The notes beneath the pieces were generated by a model. It did no database searches, was not told where the DNA came from, and saw only the letters and a list, made by a program, of their open reading frames with translations. From positions 1 through 20,770 of IMG/VR virus record IMGVR_UViG_3300048548_000772: a DNA stretch of 20,770 bases; one strand, 5' to 3'. Shown in pieces: positions 7,810 to 13,683 of this stretch. The stretch is from a virus. A program made the position numbers and the translations under genes. How positions within the stretch are numbered: position 1 is the first letter of the stretch; each line of letters starts with the position of its first letter.

Positions 7810-8859
7810 TTATGTAGGAATAATACTAAAGAACTCATCAGACTCTTCCTTGCCCACTCTGTTATTTTTATAATTAGAAAGGAATACCTCACTGCTCATA
7901 TGCCCCATCGTATCGAGAGCCCACTCAAAATCTTTCCAATACCCGTAGCTTCCAAATGAATGCCTTGCACCATTTGCAGGATAGGTAAAACCTTCACGAT
8001 AACTTGTTCCATGCTTGTACCCAAATGCACGTCCCGCCGCTAAAGCTCTCGCTTGACTAAGTGCATTATATGTAACGGGATTAACCATGCCCTTGCCATC
8101 CTTTGGTATCCACTCCCATAAGTTCTCGGGAGGAATAATCCATCGCTCCCTTCCGGTCTTAGTGCGTTCTGCCATTAAGCCTATACGCTTACCCCATTGA
8201 ATATCGGAATATCTGAGCATTTCCATTTCGATCTCAGCACGGATACCCGTGAAAAACATAACCGCCAATGCCGGTCGGTACTTTTTGTGAATAGCACCAA
8301 GTATTCCCCTAGTCTCCTCTACCGAGCAAATGCCTGGTAATTTAGCAAACTGCTTCTTTGTGGTTTCTATCTTCAGACCCTTATTTACCGTGGAATACCA
8401 ATCCTCTTTGTTTTGCCCGTAATCCTTGGATCCGCACCATGCCATAAAAATCTTAACTGCACCACCATACCCAAGCTTTGTTTTGTGCGACCATTTCCCG
8501 GAGTTCACGTATTTCATGTAATCCCCTGTTGTCACTTCACTAACCAATCGATCCTCCCCGAACCATCGCAAGAACTTCATAACCCGATCCTCGGTGGTTG
8601 CCTTTCCTTTCTGTCTTGGCTTGTGGTCGTTATCATTCCTTTTTCCGTAATCTAATATGTATTCATGGAATGCAACCGATAGAATTGTTTTGTCACCCGC
8701 GGGTTCTTTTCTGGACTTGCCTGCTATCCATTCATGCTCATCAAACATCTTCGCCTCGGCATAACTGTCGAAAAACTTTCTGTATCGCTTACCCGACTTA
8801 CGGATATTTATAACCCATCGATCCTTACCTCTAACATTTACTTTAGTTGGTTTTGCCAT
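7810..8859 (-). CDS. int: Tyrosine recombinase integrase
   Basis: 349 aa from ATG at 8859, preceded by AAGGG at a 6-nt distance; the frame is open to a GTG at 8898, but that extension only encodes the Gln-rich product of the GGGCAACA repeats. The N-terminal region (about 1-55) is an arm-binding-type basic domain, residues 56-170 a SAM-like core-binding domain, and 180-349 the catalytic domain. Catalytic residues seen are Arg207 (FFTGIRAEIEMEML), Lys234 (TKTGRERW), Arg299 (ANGARHSFGSY), His320 (MGHMSSEVF) and nucleophile Tyr330. The usual HxxR His is Asn296 here. It would insert the phage into the tRNA-Arg gene whose 3' half lies 150 nt upstream. A tRNA-type terminator separates it from attP, so it needs its own promoter in 8898-8945; none is convincing. 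Confidence 0.93.
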   Translation of the reverse strand: MAKPTKVNVRGKDRWVINIRKSGKRYRKFFDSYAEAKMFDEHEWIAGKSRKEPAGDKTILSVAFHEYILDYGKRNDNDHKPRQKGKATTEDRVMKFLRWFGEDRLVSEVTTGDYMKYVNSGKWSHKTKLGYGGAVKIFMAWCGSKDYGQNKEDWYSTVNKGLKIETTKKQFAKLPGICSVEETRGILGAIHKKYRPALAVMFFTGIRAEIEMEMLRYSDIQWGKRIGLMAERTKTGRERWIIPPENLWEWIPKDGKGMVNPVTYNALSQARALAAGRAFGYKHGTSYREGFTYPANGARHSFGSYGYWKDFEWALDTMGHMSSEVFLSNYKNNRVGKEESDEFFSIIPT

Positions 8860-8861
8860 TT

Positions 8862-8888
8862 GTTGCCCTTGTTGCCCATTCTGTTGCC
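8862..8888. repeat. GTTGCC repeats, left arm of attP
   Basis: GTTGCC occurs at 8862-8867, 8871-8876 and 8883-8888, with a degenerate TTTGCC at 8852-8857, spaced 9-12 nt. Two further copies in the same orientation lie at 9092-9097 and 9103-9108 on the other side of the attachment core. Clustered short direct repeats flanking a core match the layout of arm-type binding sites of lambda-like integrases. Three of them also encode the unlikely Gln-rich N-terminal extension of the int frame. Confidence 0.5.
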
Positions 8889-8945
8889 CATAAAACACTC
8901 ATATCGTGGTATATTTAGGTATAGAGTGGTAAAATATAAGTCTAC

Positions 8946-8975
8946 AAAAAAAAAGACCCTCCCGAAGGAAGGTCT
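8946..8975 (-). terminator. Intrinsic terminator of the tRNA-Arg, carried by the phage
   Basis: On the minus strand AGACCTTCC pairs with GGAGGGTCT (9 bp, one G-T wobble) around a TTCG tetraloop and is followed by eight or nine T. It lies 30 nt after the tRNA 3' end and ahead of int. A second small stem (AGCGGG/CCCGCT, 8983-8997) lies between them. After integration it would end tRNA transcription and shield int from readthrough. Confidence 0.9.
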
Positions 8976-9006
8976 CTATTTAAGCGGGATTCCCGCTAGT
9001 TATGAA

Positions 9007-9055
9007 TGGCACACCCGGAGGGAGTCGAACCCCCAACCTCCTGGTCCGTAGCCAA
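9007..9055 (-). other. attP core: 3' half of a tRNA-Arg(ACG) gene
   Basis: Read on the minus strand, the segment starts at the 5' strand of the anticodon stem and runs to an encoded CCA. Anticodon loop CTACGGA gives anticodon ACG; stem TTGG/CCAG; T-arm GGGGG, TTCGACT, CCCTC (one G-T pair); 3' acceptor strand CGGGTGT, then G73 and CCA at 9007-9009. The D-arm and 5' acceptor strand are absent, so this is not a working tRNA. A tRNA 3' half next to a tyrosine integrase is the classic identity segment used for integration, with crossover likely in or near the anticodon loop. Phage genes continue on both sides, so this is attP rather than attL or attR. Confidence 0.9.
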
Positions 9056-9058
9056 GTT

Positions 9059-9460
9059 TTAATCGTCTATTTTACTAGGACTCGGGGTCTCGTTGCCAAT
9101 GTGTTGCCACTTTGGGTCTACAATCCACTGATCCACGACCCATATGTTTCCGGTCAATTCGTATAGTCTATTCTTGAGGTGTAGCCGAGAGTGGCGAACA
9201 TTAGTCAAATCAGCGTCATAATTAGCCTTGTACTGGTAGATCAGTGAAACCAATACGAGTACTGCTACGGCAATCATACTTGCGAGGATTCCAATGAACC
9301 TTATTTGCCGAGAAAGCTTTTCAGTTTTCTTGGCAATGTCATGTGTTTGCATTATTTCCTCTCCATTCACTCGAACCTTAGTTATCTCGCCGTCAAAATG
9401 GGTGTTCCATTCTTCGGACTCCTTGAAGACAGTTATTTTATTTAATAGGGGAGAAGTCAT
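9059..9460 (-). CDS. Single-pass membrane protein next to attP
   Basis: 133 aa. Residues 1-50 are charged and lack a signal sequence; residues about 54-75 (RFIGILASMIAVAVLVLVSL) form one strong transmembrane helix; the C-terminal 55 residues hold HLKNRLYELTGNIWVVDQWI. No family recognised. The stop codon lies 3 nt from the attP core, and the last codons coincide with the two right-arm GTTGCC repeats, so the end of this gene is also recombination DNA. In a prophage it would sit at the end of the element opposite int, where lysogenic conversion or superinfection-exclusion genes are often found; a membrane protein fits that, as inference only. It follows the RHH gene by 9 nt. Confidence 0.7.
   Translation of the reverse strand: MTSPLLNKITVFKESEEWNTHFDGEITKVRVNGEEIMQTHDIAKKTEKLSRQIRFIGILASMIAVAVLVLVSLIYQYKANYDADLTNVRHSRLHLKNRLYELTGNIWVVDQWIVDPKWQHIGNETPSPSKIDD
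9092..9108. repeat. GTTGCC repeats, right arm of attP
   Basis: GTTGCCA at 9092-9098 and 9103-9109, 11 nt apart, same orientation as the left cluster. They lie about 40 nt from the tRNA core and inside the 3' end of the membrane-protein gene. Confidence 0.45.
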
Positions 9461-9469
9461 ATATTTTAT

Positions 9470-9697
9470 TTATTTTCTGCTTAACTGCCATGCGAACTTG
9501 TCAATTTGCATGGCGTTAGTTTCAGGCACCTTATTGCCAGTGTTTGTTATTAGTTGTGTATATTGCTCTACCGAGTCAGCTACATAAGCTCCTACGGTTT
9601 TTTTAGTTACAAGAAGGGATTCTTGCATTTGCTGGTAGATTTCCAGCGGAATGCGAGTGTTAATCGCTATGTACTCTTTTTTTGATGCTTTTTTCAT
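9470..9697 (-). CDS. Ribbon-helix-helix DNA-binding protein, candidate phage regulator
   Basis: 75 aa. Residues 8-50 match the ribbon-helix-helix pattern of Arc/CopG-like repressors: a strand YIAINTRIP, helix LEIYQQMQESLLVTKKT, turn, and helix VGAYVADSVEQYTQLIT. Such proteins bind short palindromes as dimers. The C-terminal 25 residues are not recognised. It is the first gene leftward from the divergent region 9698-9879, facing the first early gene, which is where temperate phages place their switch regulators. It is therefore a candidate binder of the GTAACAC-type palindromes, but nothing in the sequence proves that link. It is co-oriented with the membrane protein gene 9 nt downstream. Confidence 0.65.
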   Translation of the reverse strand: MKKASKKEYIAINTRIPLEIYQQMQESLLVTKKTVGAYVADSVEQYTQLITNTGNKVPETNAMQIDKFAWQLSRK

Positions 9698-9879
9698 GGT
9701 CTATTTATTTTGTGTCGATGGGGCAAGTTCAGGCACGATAAATTAAGGAATGTTACAAAGTGATAAGAATGTCAAGTATTTATAATATAAAATAATAGAT
9801 ATTTAACATTTTGCATTTATTTTACGAAAATAAAAGATTTTTCTTTTCTTTATCACAATGTGCATGTACAACCCTCTCC
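9698..9879. promoter_or_regulatory. Divergent AT-rich control region
   Basis: This gene-free region separates leftward lysogeny-side genes from the rightward early operon. It contains a minus-strand TTGACA (rc at 9768-9773) with only a poor -10 at 17 nt, a GTAACA half-site of the dispersed palindrome (9751-9756, TGTTAC on plus), and two TTATCAC words, one on each strand (about 9758-9765 and 9850-9857). The stretch 9778-9840 is nearly pure A/T and could hold several promoters; a plus-strand TTAACA followed after 17 nt by GAAAAT is one weak option. No start can be assigned with confidence. Confidence 0.5.
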
Positions 9880-10110
9880 ATGACAAGAAAAAGTGTGGAT
9901 GAACAAACAATGATCAAGAAGGGGGAGGCGGCGAGAATGCTAGGATTCGGCAATACTGCAGGGTACAAGTATCTCGATTTTCTTGCCCTTCATAAAGTAA
10001 TACTGCCGGTATTCCTGCCGGGAATTAAAACCCCAAGGTATATGCGCGAAGAGGTCTTAGCGATAGCTGACCGAGAGCCTGCAGAAATACCCGAGTTTAA
10101 AGTAAATTAA
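9880..10110 (+). CDS. MerR/excisionase-like helix-turn-helix protein
   Basis: 76 aa from ATG at 9880; ATG at 9910 (MIKKGEAARML) is equally possible, since neither has a clear ribosome binding site, and the frame is also open upstream. The core KKGEAARMLGFGNTAGYKYL followed by LPGIKTPRYMREEVLAIAD has the helix-turn-helix plus wing layout of MerR-like and excisionase proteins (aromatic-Arg after a wing, REEV..IA ending). As first gene of the early operon opposite an RHH gene, it may direct excision, act as an early/late switch protein, or both. No His/Cys metal site is present. Confidence 0.65.
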   Translation: MTRKSVDEQTMIKKGEAARMLGFGNTAGYKYLDFLALHKVILPVFLPGIKTPRYMREEVLAIADREPAEIPEFKVN

Positions 10111-10136
10111 CAAAATAACACTGGAGGTGTAAAAAA

Positions 10137-10979
10137 ATGAAAGCAGAAGTAGAAACTATTACTCCCGAGAAGGCTCGTAGTCTCTTGGAGGTAAATACAA
10201 CAAATCGCCCTGTATCAGAAAGAACAGTACGGAGCTACACGCAGATGATGCGTGAAGGAAAGTGGGTTCTTAATGGAGAGGGAATTAAAATGTGTGGCGG
10301 TAAGCTTATTGATGGGCAACACCGCTTACATGCATGTGTCAAATCTGACACACCATTCATTACATTGATCGTGTTTGTGGATGATAATCGAGCGTTTAGT
10401 ACGCTTGATAACGGAAAGAAAAGAACGGGAGCAGATATTCTAGGTATTGAAGGATACAAGAATACTACCCACTTGGCGGCTTCTACTGCCATTGTTCAAA
10501 AGATTTACTCGGGCGAAATGGGTGATGGGTCTTGTGGCGGAATATCTTCCTCAAGAATACTGAATCAAGATATAGTAGATTCAGTTAAAGGTTACGGGGA
10601 TCAACTTATTGATTCTTGCCGTAAAGCTAAGCAGTACGACAGGAAATTCCGATCCAAAAAGGCATGTATTTCAGGACTTCACTATGTTTTCTCCATGACC
10701 TGTGAAGGTGCACTAGAATATGCGGATTCATTTATGGATTCATTGCACCTTGGTGTAAATCTTACACCTGACTGCCCTATTCTTCATCTTAGAAATGCCA
10801 TCATCAAGATGCGTGACCAAGGACCAAATTCTGTAGGACGAATGAGATTAACTAATCTCTTCCTCGTTAAGGGAGCAATTCAGACTTGGAATAACTGGTT
10901 ACTCGGAAAGAAAACTCAAGTCTTAAGAGTAAATCGTGACTCTAAATTACCTAAAATCAATTCACCACTACACCAATAA
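10137..10979 (+). CDS. ParB-like DGQHR-domain protein
   Basis: 280 aa, with a good ribosome binding site (GGAGGTG, 7-8 nt before ATG). The N-terminal domain has a ParB/Srx-type nuclease-like fold signature: PVSERTVRSYTQMMREGKW, then GKLIDGQHRLHACVKSDTPF with Asp59-Gly-Gln-His-Arg63, and FSTLDNGKKRTGADIL. This DGQHR phrase is frequent in phage ParB-like proteins, some of which nick DNA or act as CTP switches; whether this one does either is unknown. The rest is helical (ALEYADSFMDSLHLGVNLTP) and not recognised. It precedes the annealing protein and exonuclease, so a role in recombination or early host takeover is reasonable. Confidence 0.75.
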   Translation: MKAEVETITPEKARSLLEVNTTNRPVSERTVRSYTQMMREGKWVLNGEGIKMCGGKLIDGQHRLHACVKSDTPFITLIVFVDDNRAFSTLDNGKKRTGADILGIEGYKNTTHLAASTAIVQKIYSGEMGDGSCGGISSSRILNQDIVDSVKGYGDQLIDSCRKAKQYDRKFRSKKACISGLHYVFSMTCEGALEYADSFMDSLHLGVNLTPDCPILHLRNAIIKMRDQGPNSVGRMRLTNLFLVKGAIQTWNNWLLGKKTQVLRVNRDSKLPKINSPLHQ

Positions 10980-10988
10980 TGACCAATA

Positions 10989-11690
10989 ATGAATATACCA
11001 AACTTAAGCGGGATAGCTGACCCAAAGAATATCAGCCAAAAAGGAACAGGAAAATTTACTGCCGACTATATTAATTGGGCAAGAACACTTGCTGATATTA
11101 GAGAGCATGCTCAAGGATGGATGCCCGAACTTGTGGAGAATATCCACGGAGAAGAAATTCACCCTGCACCCGATGGAAGTGGGTATTTAATGATTCGCTT
11201 TCGCCATGAAGATGGAACGAAAACTGCCTCGATTCCTCATGCTATTATGGATCACCGAATGCAATCAGTTATCGGTGATAAGATAAGTGCTCGAGATGTC
11301 GCAGACTCTTTTGTTAGAGGTGCATGTAAATCTGCTGCCGCTTTATTTGGGTACGCTTGGCAAATGTGGTCAAAAGACGACCCTATGGCAAGAGATCAGC
11401 CCGCTGATCCAATTAAAGAAGGAAAGATTCGTCAATCTACCAATAACCCACTACCTAAGAAAGTAGATGCATCCGATGCAAGTAAGCTGATGATTTGGCC
11501 GGGCAAAAAGAAGCATACAGGAAAAACCTTGGGCGAGATAATGGATAAAGATCCTGAGTATCTTAAAGGAGTATTAAATACTGCCTATGAGGTATTAAAG
11601 GAGTCAGACCCTACCTTACTAAAAGCGATTGAAACCTTAGTGGGTAAATCCGAAAACAACGGGAAACAAGATTTCAAGGAAGCGGCATGA
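10989..11690 (+). CDS. Probable single-strand annealing protein with ExoX-like C-terminal segment
   Basis: 233 aa. The segment ISARDVADSFVRGACKSAAA followed by LFGYAWQMWSKDD resembles the conserved helix of Rad52/Sak/DUF1071-type phage annealing proteins (V..A.K.A...FG..). Residues about 165-205 (MIWPGKKKHTGKTLGEIMDK, DPEYLKGVLN) resemble the small GKxxGKTL..I...DP.YL domain found at the end of exonuclease X-like and related phage proteins. It would anneal complementary single strands made by the exonuclease encoded next, to which it is coupled by a 4-nt ATGA overlap. The start follows two copies of ACCAATAATGA, so the exact ATG is slightly uncertain. Family assignment is from motifs only. 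Confidence 0.65.
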   Translation: MNIPNLSGIADPKNISQKGTGKFTADYINWARTLADIREHAQGWMPELVENIHGEEIHPAPDGSGYLMIRFRHEDGTKTASIPHAIMDHRMQSVIGDKISARDVADSFVRGACKSAAALFGYAWQMWSKDDPMARDQPADPIKEGKIRQSTNNPLPKKVDASDASKLMIWPGKKKHTGKTLGEIMDKDPEYLKGVLNTAYEVLKESDPTLLKAIETLVGKSENNGKQDFKEAA

Positions 11691-12397
11691 GTAGCACCGA
11701 GCGATCCGAAGAAGTAAACGCAAAGCTTTCTGCATCAAAGTTGGAAGCGTCCTCCCTGTGCCCTGCGTACTTTCAAGCTAATTATAAATTTTCTTGGAAG
11801 GGCGATAAGGATTCTGCAGATGAGGGAACAATTCGTCATGAAATCGAGGAGAAGCAAATTCCCCTTGATGACATAGAAGATGATGAGCGTAGAAAATGTG
11901 CTTACAGAAGTCGGCTCGCCTTGGAAACATGTCGGGAAAAAGTATTTGGTGTCGAAGTAGATCGGTGTGTGGTTACTCGTGAAGCAAGATACTGGTATGA
12001 CGAGTCGTGGAGTGGTCAATTGGATTACATGGATCGTCTTGGGGTAGACGTATTCATTGCTGATTACAAAACCCTCCACGGCTCCCATACCCCTGCTCCT
12101 GATAATGTTCAGTTGCTCGCCCAAGCGGTGTTAGTGATTAAGAATCATACCGATGTAGAGAATGTTTATGCGGCACTTATAGAGCCGTTTAACGACCCCA
12201 CATATACAACGGTTAAATACACCCGAAAATTCCTAGAAGAAAAAGCCAAGTGGTTTGAAGAGGTGGTCAAGAAGGCATATGCGGATGACCCCAAACAAAT
12301 TCCTGGTGCAAAACAATGTAAATGGTGTTCCGCTCTGTACGTCTGTGCGGAGGCAAGGAAACACATTAATTCGTGTATACAGAAAGTAAATAAATAA
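11687..12397 (+). CDS. PD-(D/E)XK exonuclease with Cas4/AddB-like Cys set (DUF2800-like)
   Basis: 236 aa. Nuclease motifs in order: GTIRHEIEE (His51, Glu52), SGQLDYMD (Asp113), IADYKT (Asp126, Lys128) and QLLAQA (Gln142), the standard set of the RecB/Cas4-type nuclease core. Cys25 near the N-terminus plus Cys211, Cys214 and Cys220 (CKWCSALYVC) form the split four-Cys arrangement that binds an iron-sulfur cluster in Cas4 and AddB nucleases. It would resect DNA ends for the annealing protein encoded immediately before it. ATGA overlap upstream and TAATG overlap downstream. The segment 12362-12377 also contains a 16-nt match to the centre of palindrome copy A, probably chance within coding sequence. 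Confidence 0.85.
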   Translation: MSSTERSEEVNAKLSASKLEASSLCPAYFQANYKFSWKGDKDSADEGTIRHEIEEKQIPLDDIEDDERRKCAYRSRLALETCREKVFGVEVDRCVVTREARYWYDESWSGQLDYMDRLGVDVFIADYKTLHGSHTPAPDNVQLLAQAVLVIKNHTDVENVYAALIEPFNDPTYTTVKYTRKFLEEKAKWFEEVVKKAYADDPKQIPGAKQCKWCSALYVCAEARKHINSCIQKVNK

Positions 12398-12792
12398 TGT
12401 CAGAAGAAAAGTGGTTGGATAAGCCTGAGCATATAGCTGAGGCAATGAGTTTAGTTCCTATAATGGATCAGTTTATTAAACAGGTAAAAGCAGTAGTTAA
12501 GGAGAAGCTTGAAGAGAACCCAGATTCAGTTCCGGGATTCAAACTTCGACCTTCGGGTAATATAACTGCCTATGAAGCGTACGAGGTGGCAGAAGTCCTA
12601 ATGAGTACGAATGTACTCGTATGGAATGACTTCCTAAAAGCCTGTAGGTACTCCGAGCAACCCATGGTTAAGATTTGGGCAGATAAGCGAGGAATGTCAA
12701 AGGCTGAGGCTCGAAAGGATCTCAAGAAACGATTAGTGGATATTGCTAAGACTAAGCCTAAGTCACCCGCAATCATTAAAGATCATGGATAA
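12397..12792 (+). CDS. Unknown early protein, companion of the exonuclease
   Basis: 131 aa, mostly helical and charged. Phrases such as PGFKLRPSGNITAYEAYEVA and KIWADKRGMSKAEARKDLKK, and the end PKSPAII, recall the region after the nuclease domain in DUF2800-type phage proteins (a GFKL..G motif), so it may be a separated C-terminal part of that family; this is a weak comparison. It starts at a TAATG overlap with the nuclease and ends at a TAATG overlap with the RusA-like gene, so it is translationally locked between two recombination genes. Confidence 0.6.
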   Translation: MSEEKWLDKPEHIAEAMSLVPIMDQFIKQVKAVVKEKLEENPDSVPGFKLRPSGNITAYEAYEVAEVLMSTNVLVWNDFLKACRYSEQPMVKIWADKRGMSKAEARKDLKKRLVDIAKTKPKSPAIIKDHG

Positions 12793-13120
12793 TGGAACAG
12801 GGAGAGAAAATAACATTAGTAGTGAAGAAGAGAACCCCTTCTCTGAACACACTCCTGCGGTGGAATCAGTGGGAACGTATAAAGGAAAAAGCGGATATGA
12901 ATCGGGAGGTGCTCCTCGCCATCGAGTCCGCATTGTTAGCCGACGAGTCAGACTCTGCGACGCGGACAACCTCGTTGGGGGCGTCAAGCATCTCGTTGAT
13001 TCGCTCAGGCTTGCGGAAATTATTCCAGAAGACGACCCACAAGCCATCTCGCTCGAGGTCGGTCAAGAGAAAGTCTCCTCGTACTCTAAAGAAGAAACGT
13101 GGGTGGAGGTAGCAAGATGA
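12792..13120 (+). pseudogene. RusA-like Holliday junction resolvase split by a frameshift
   Basis: Two overlapping frames each hold half of one protein. The frame from ATG 12792 starts MEQGEKITLVVKKRTPSLNT followed by LLRWNQWERIKEKADMNREV, matching the start of small RusA-like proteins (PSLN.LLR.HW..R.KE). It then turns into basic, low-complexity sequence and stops at 13112. The frame ending at 13120 contains HRVRIVSRRVRLCDADNLVG and then GVKHLVDSLRLAEIIPEDDP, the RusA catalytic region (DxDN, K, D). Joining them needs a -1 shift, or one added base, somewhere in about 12884-12935. Coupling supports the join: the first frame starts at TAATG with the previous gene and the second stops at ATGA with the next. 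RusA resolves four-way junctions. Natural mutation, programmed shift or a base-call error at the A5 run (12886-12890) are all possible. Confidence 0.7.
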
Positions 13121-13683
13121 CTGAAGAATTAAAAGTCTCAATACGGATCAAAGGAAACGCAAAAAATTACCTAGAATGGTACTGCGATCAAGTTGATATG
13201 CTTCCCGCTCAAGTGCTTCGTGCGATGCTCGCAGATAAGATTTCATCTTTTCTCAAGTGTCCCCACGGTGTCCCCGCAGGGACACTTTCAGTCGAAACAA
13301 CTGATACTAGCGAAAACACCGAAGTGTCCCCACAGGGACACCTGCCTCGCGCACACACGGGAGATACTAATGATTTATCTTTAGATAAATCTAAAGAGTC
13401 CAAAGACGAATGTAGGTATTTTTTCAAGACATTCATTGGAATTATTAATTATAAGAAATTCCCCGAACGAGTATCGAAGGAAATAAAAAATAATTGGTCT
13501 GCGATATTGGAATCAAAAATGTCAGCACAAGAAATGGCAGAAAGCTTCAACCATTATGTCATGGAATCGAAAAAGGGAAATAGCATCCCAAGCCATCCGA
13601 ACTCATGGATCGCAGGTCACGGATGGGAAAACACAACGGAGGAGGAAACAAAAAATGAACCAACAGGAAATTATGACTTCTGA
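13117..13683 (+). CDS. Replication initiator / helicase-loader-like protein
   Basis: 188 aa from ATG at 13117. Residues 1-43 (LKVSIRIKGNAKNYLEWYCD, MLPAQVLRAMLADKI) resemble a ribbon-helix-helix DNA-binding unit. Residues about 44-100 are a Ser/Thr/Asp-rich linker. The C-terminal part (FKTFIGIINYKKFPERVSKE, then IPSHPNSWIAGHGWEN) resembles the end of phage replisome organisers and helicase loaders, which often close with HP.TWL...W. It is directly upstream of, and overlaps by 29 nt, the DnaB-type helicase gene, the usual order. The linker is encoded by an unusual cluster of inverted repeats (13257-13391), which suggests DNA-level function, as with the lambda origin inside gene O. Function is inferred from motif resemblance and context. 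Confidence 0.55.
   Translation: MTEELKVSIRIKGNAKNYLEWYCDQVDMLPAQVLRAMLADKISSFLKCPHGVPAGTLSVETTDTSENTEVSPQGHLPRAHTGDTNDLSLDKSKESKDECRYFFKTFIGIINYKKFPERVSKEIKNNWSAILESKMSAQEMAESFNHYVMESKKGNSIPSHPNSWIAGHGWENTTEEETKNEPTGNYDF
13257..13391. repeat. Inverted-repeat cluster and AT-rich palindrome, candidate replication origin
   Basis: GTGTCCC/GGGACAC forms two perfect 7-bp stems with 4-nt loops (13268-13285, loop CGCA; 13324-13341, loop CACA). A third GTGTCCCC half-site is at 13257-13264. About 30 nt further is an AT-rich perfect palindrome, GATTTATC/GATAAATC (13372-13391), overlapping another, TTTAGAT/ATCTAAA. Repeats followed by an AT-rich palindromic stretch inside an initiator-like gene parallel the lambda ori layout. 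Protein sequence here is a low-complexity linker. Confidence 0.45.

Noticed and set aside
8860-8898. Longer integrase N-terminus from GTG at 8898
   Set aside because: It encodes only Gln-rich sequence from the GGGCAACA repeats and has no ribosome binding site; ATG at 8859 has AAGGG.
9001-9060. Complete tRNA gene
   Set aside because: Only the 3' half from the anticodon stem onward is present; no D-arm or 5' acceptor strand is found upstream on the minus strand.
12362-12377. 16-nt match to palindrome copy A in the exonuclease gene
   Set aside because: It is inside conserved coding sequence, lacks the outer GTAAC arms, and has no promoter context.
12743-12900. Upstream half of the frame ending at 13120 (MDNGTGRENNISSEEENPFS...)
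   Set aside because: Low-complexity and off-frame in character; the RusA-like N-terminus is in the 12792 frame over the same bases.
13256-13345. CRISPR or transposon end reading of the GTGTCCC repeats
   Set aside because: Only two or three short copies, unequal spacing, no spacers or transposase; it sits inside an open reading frame.
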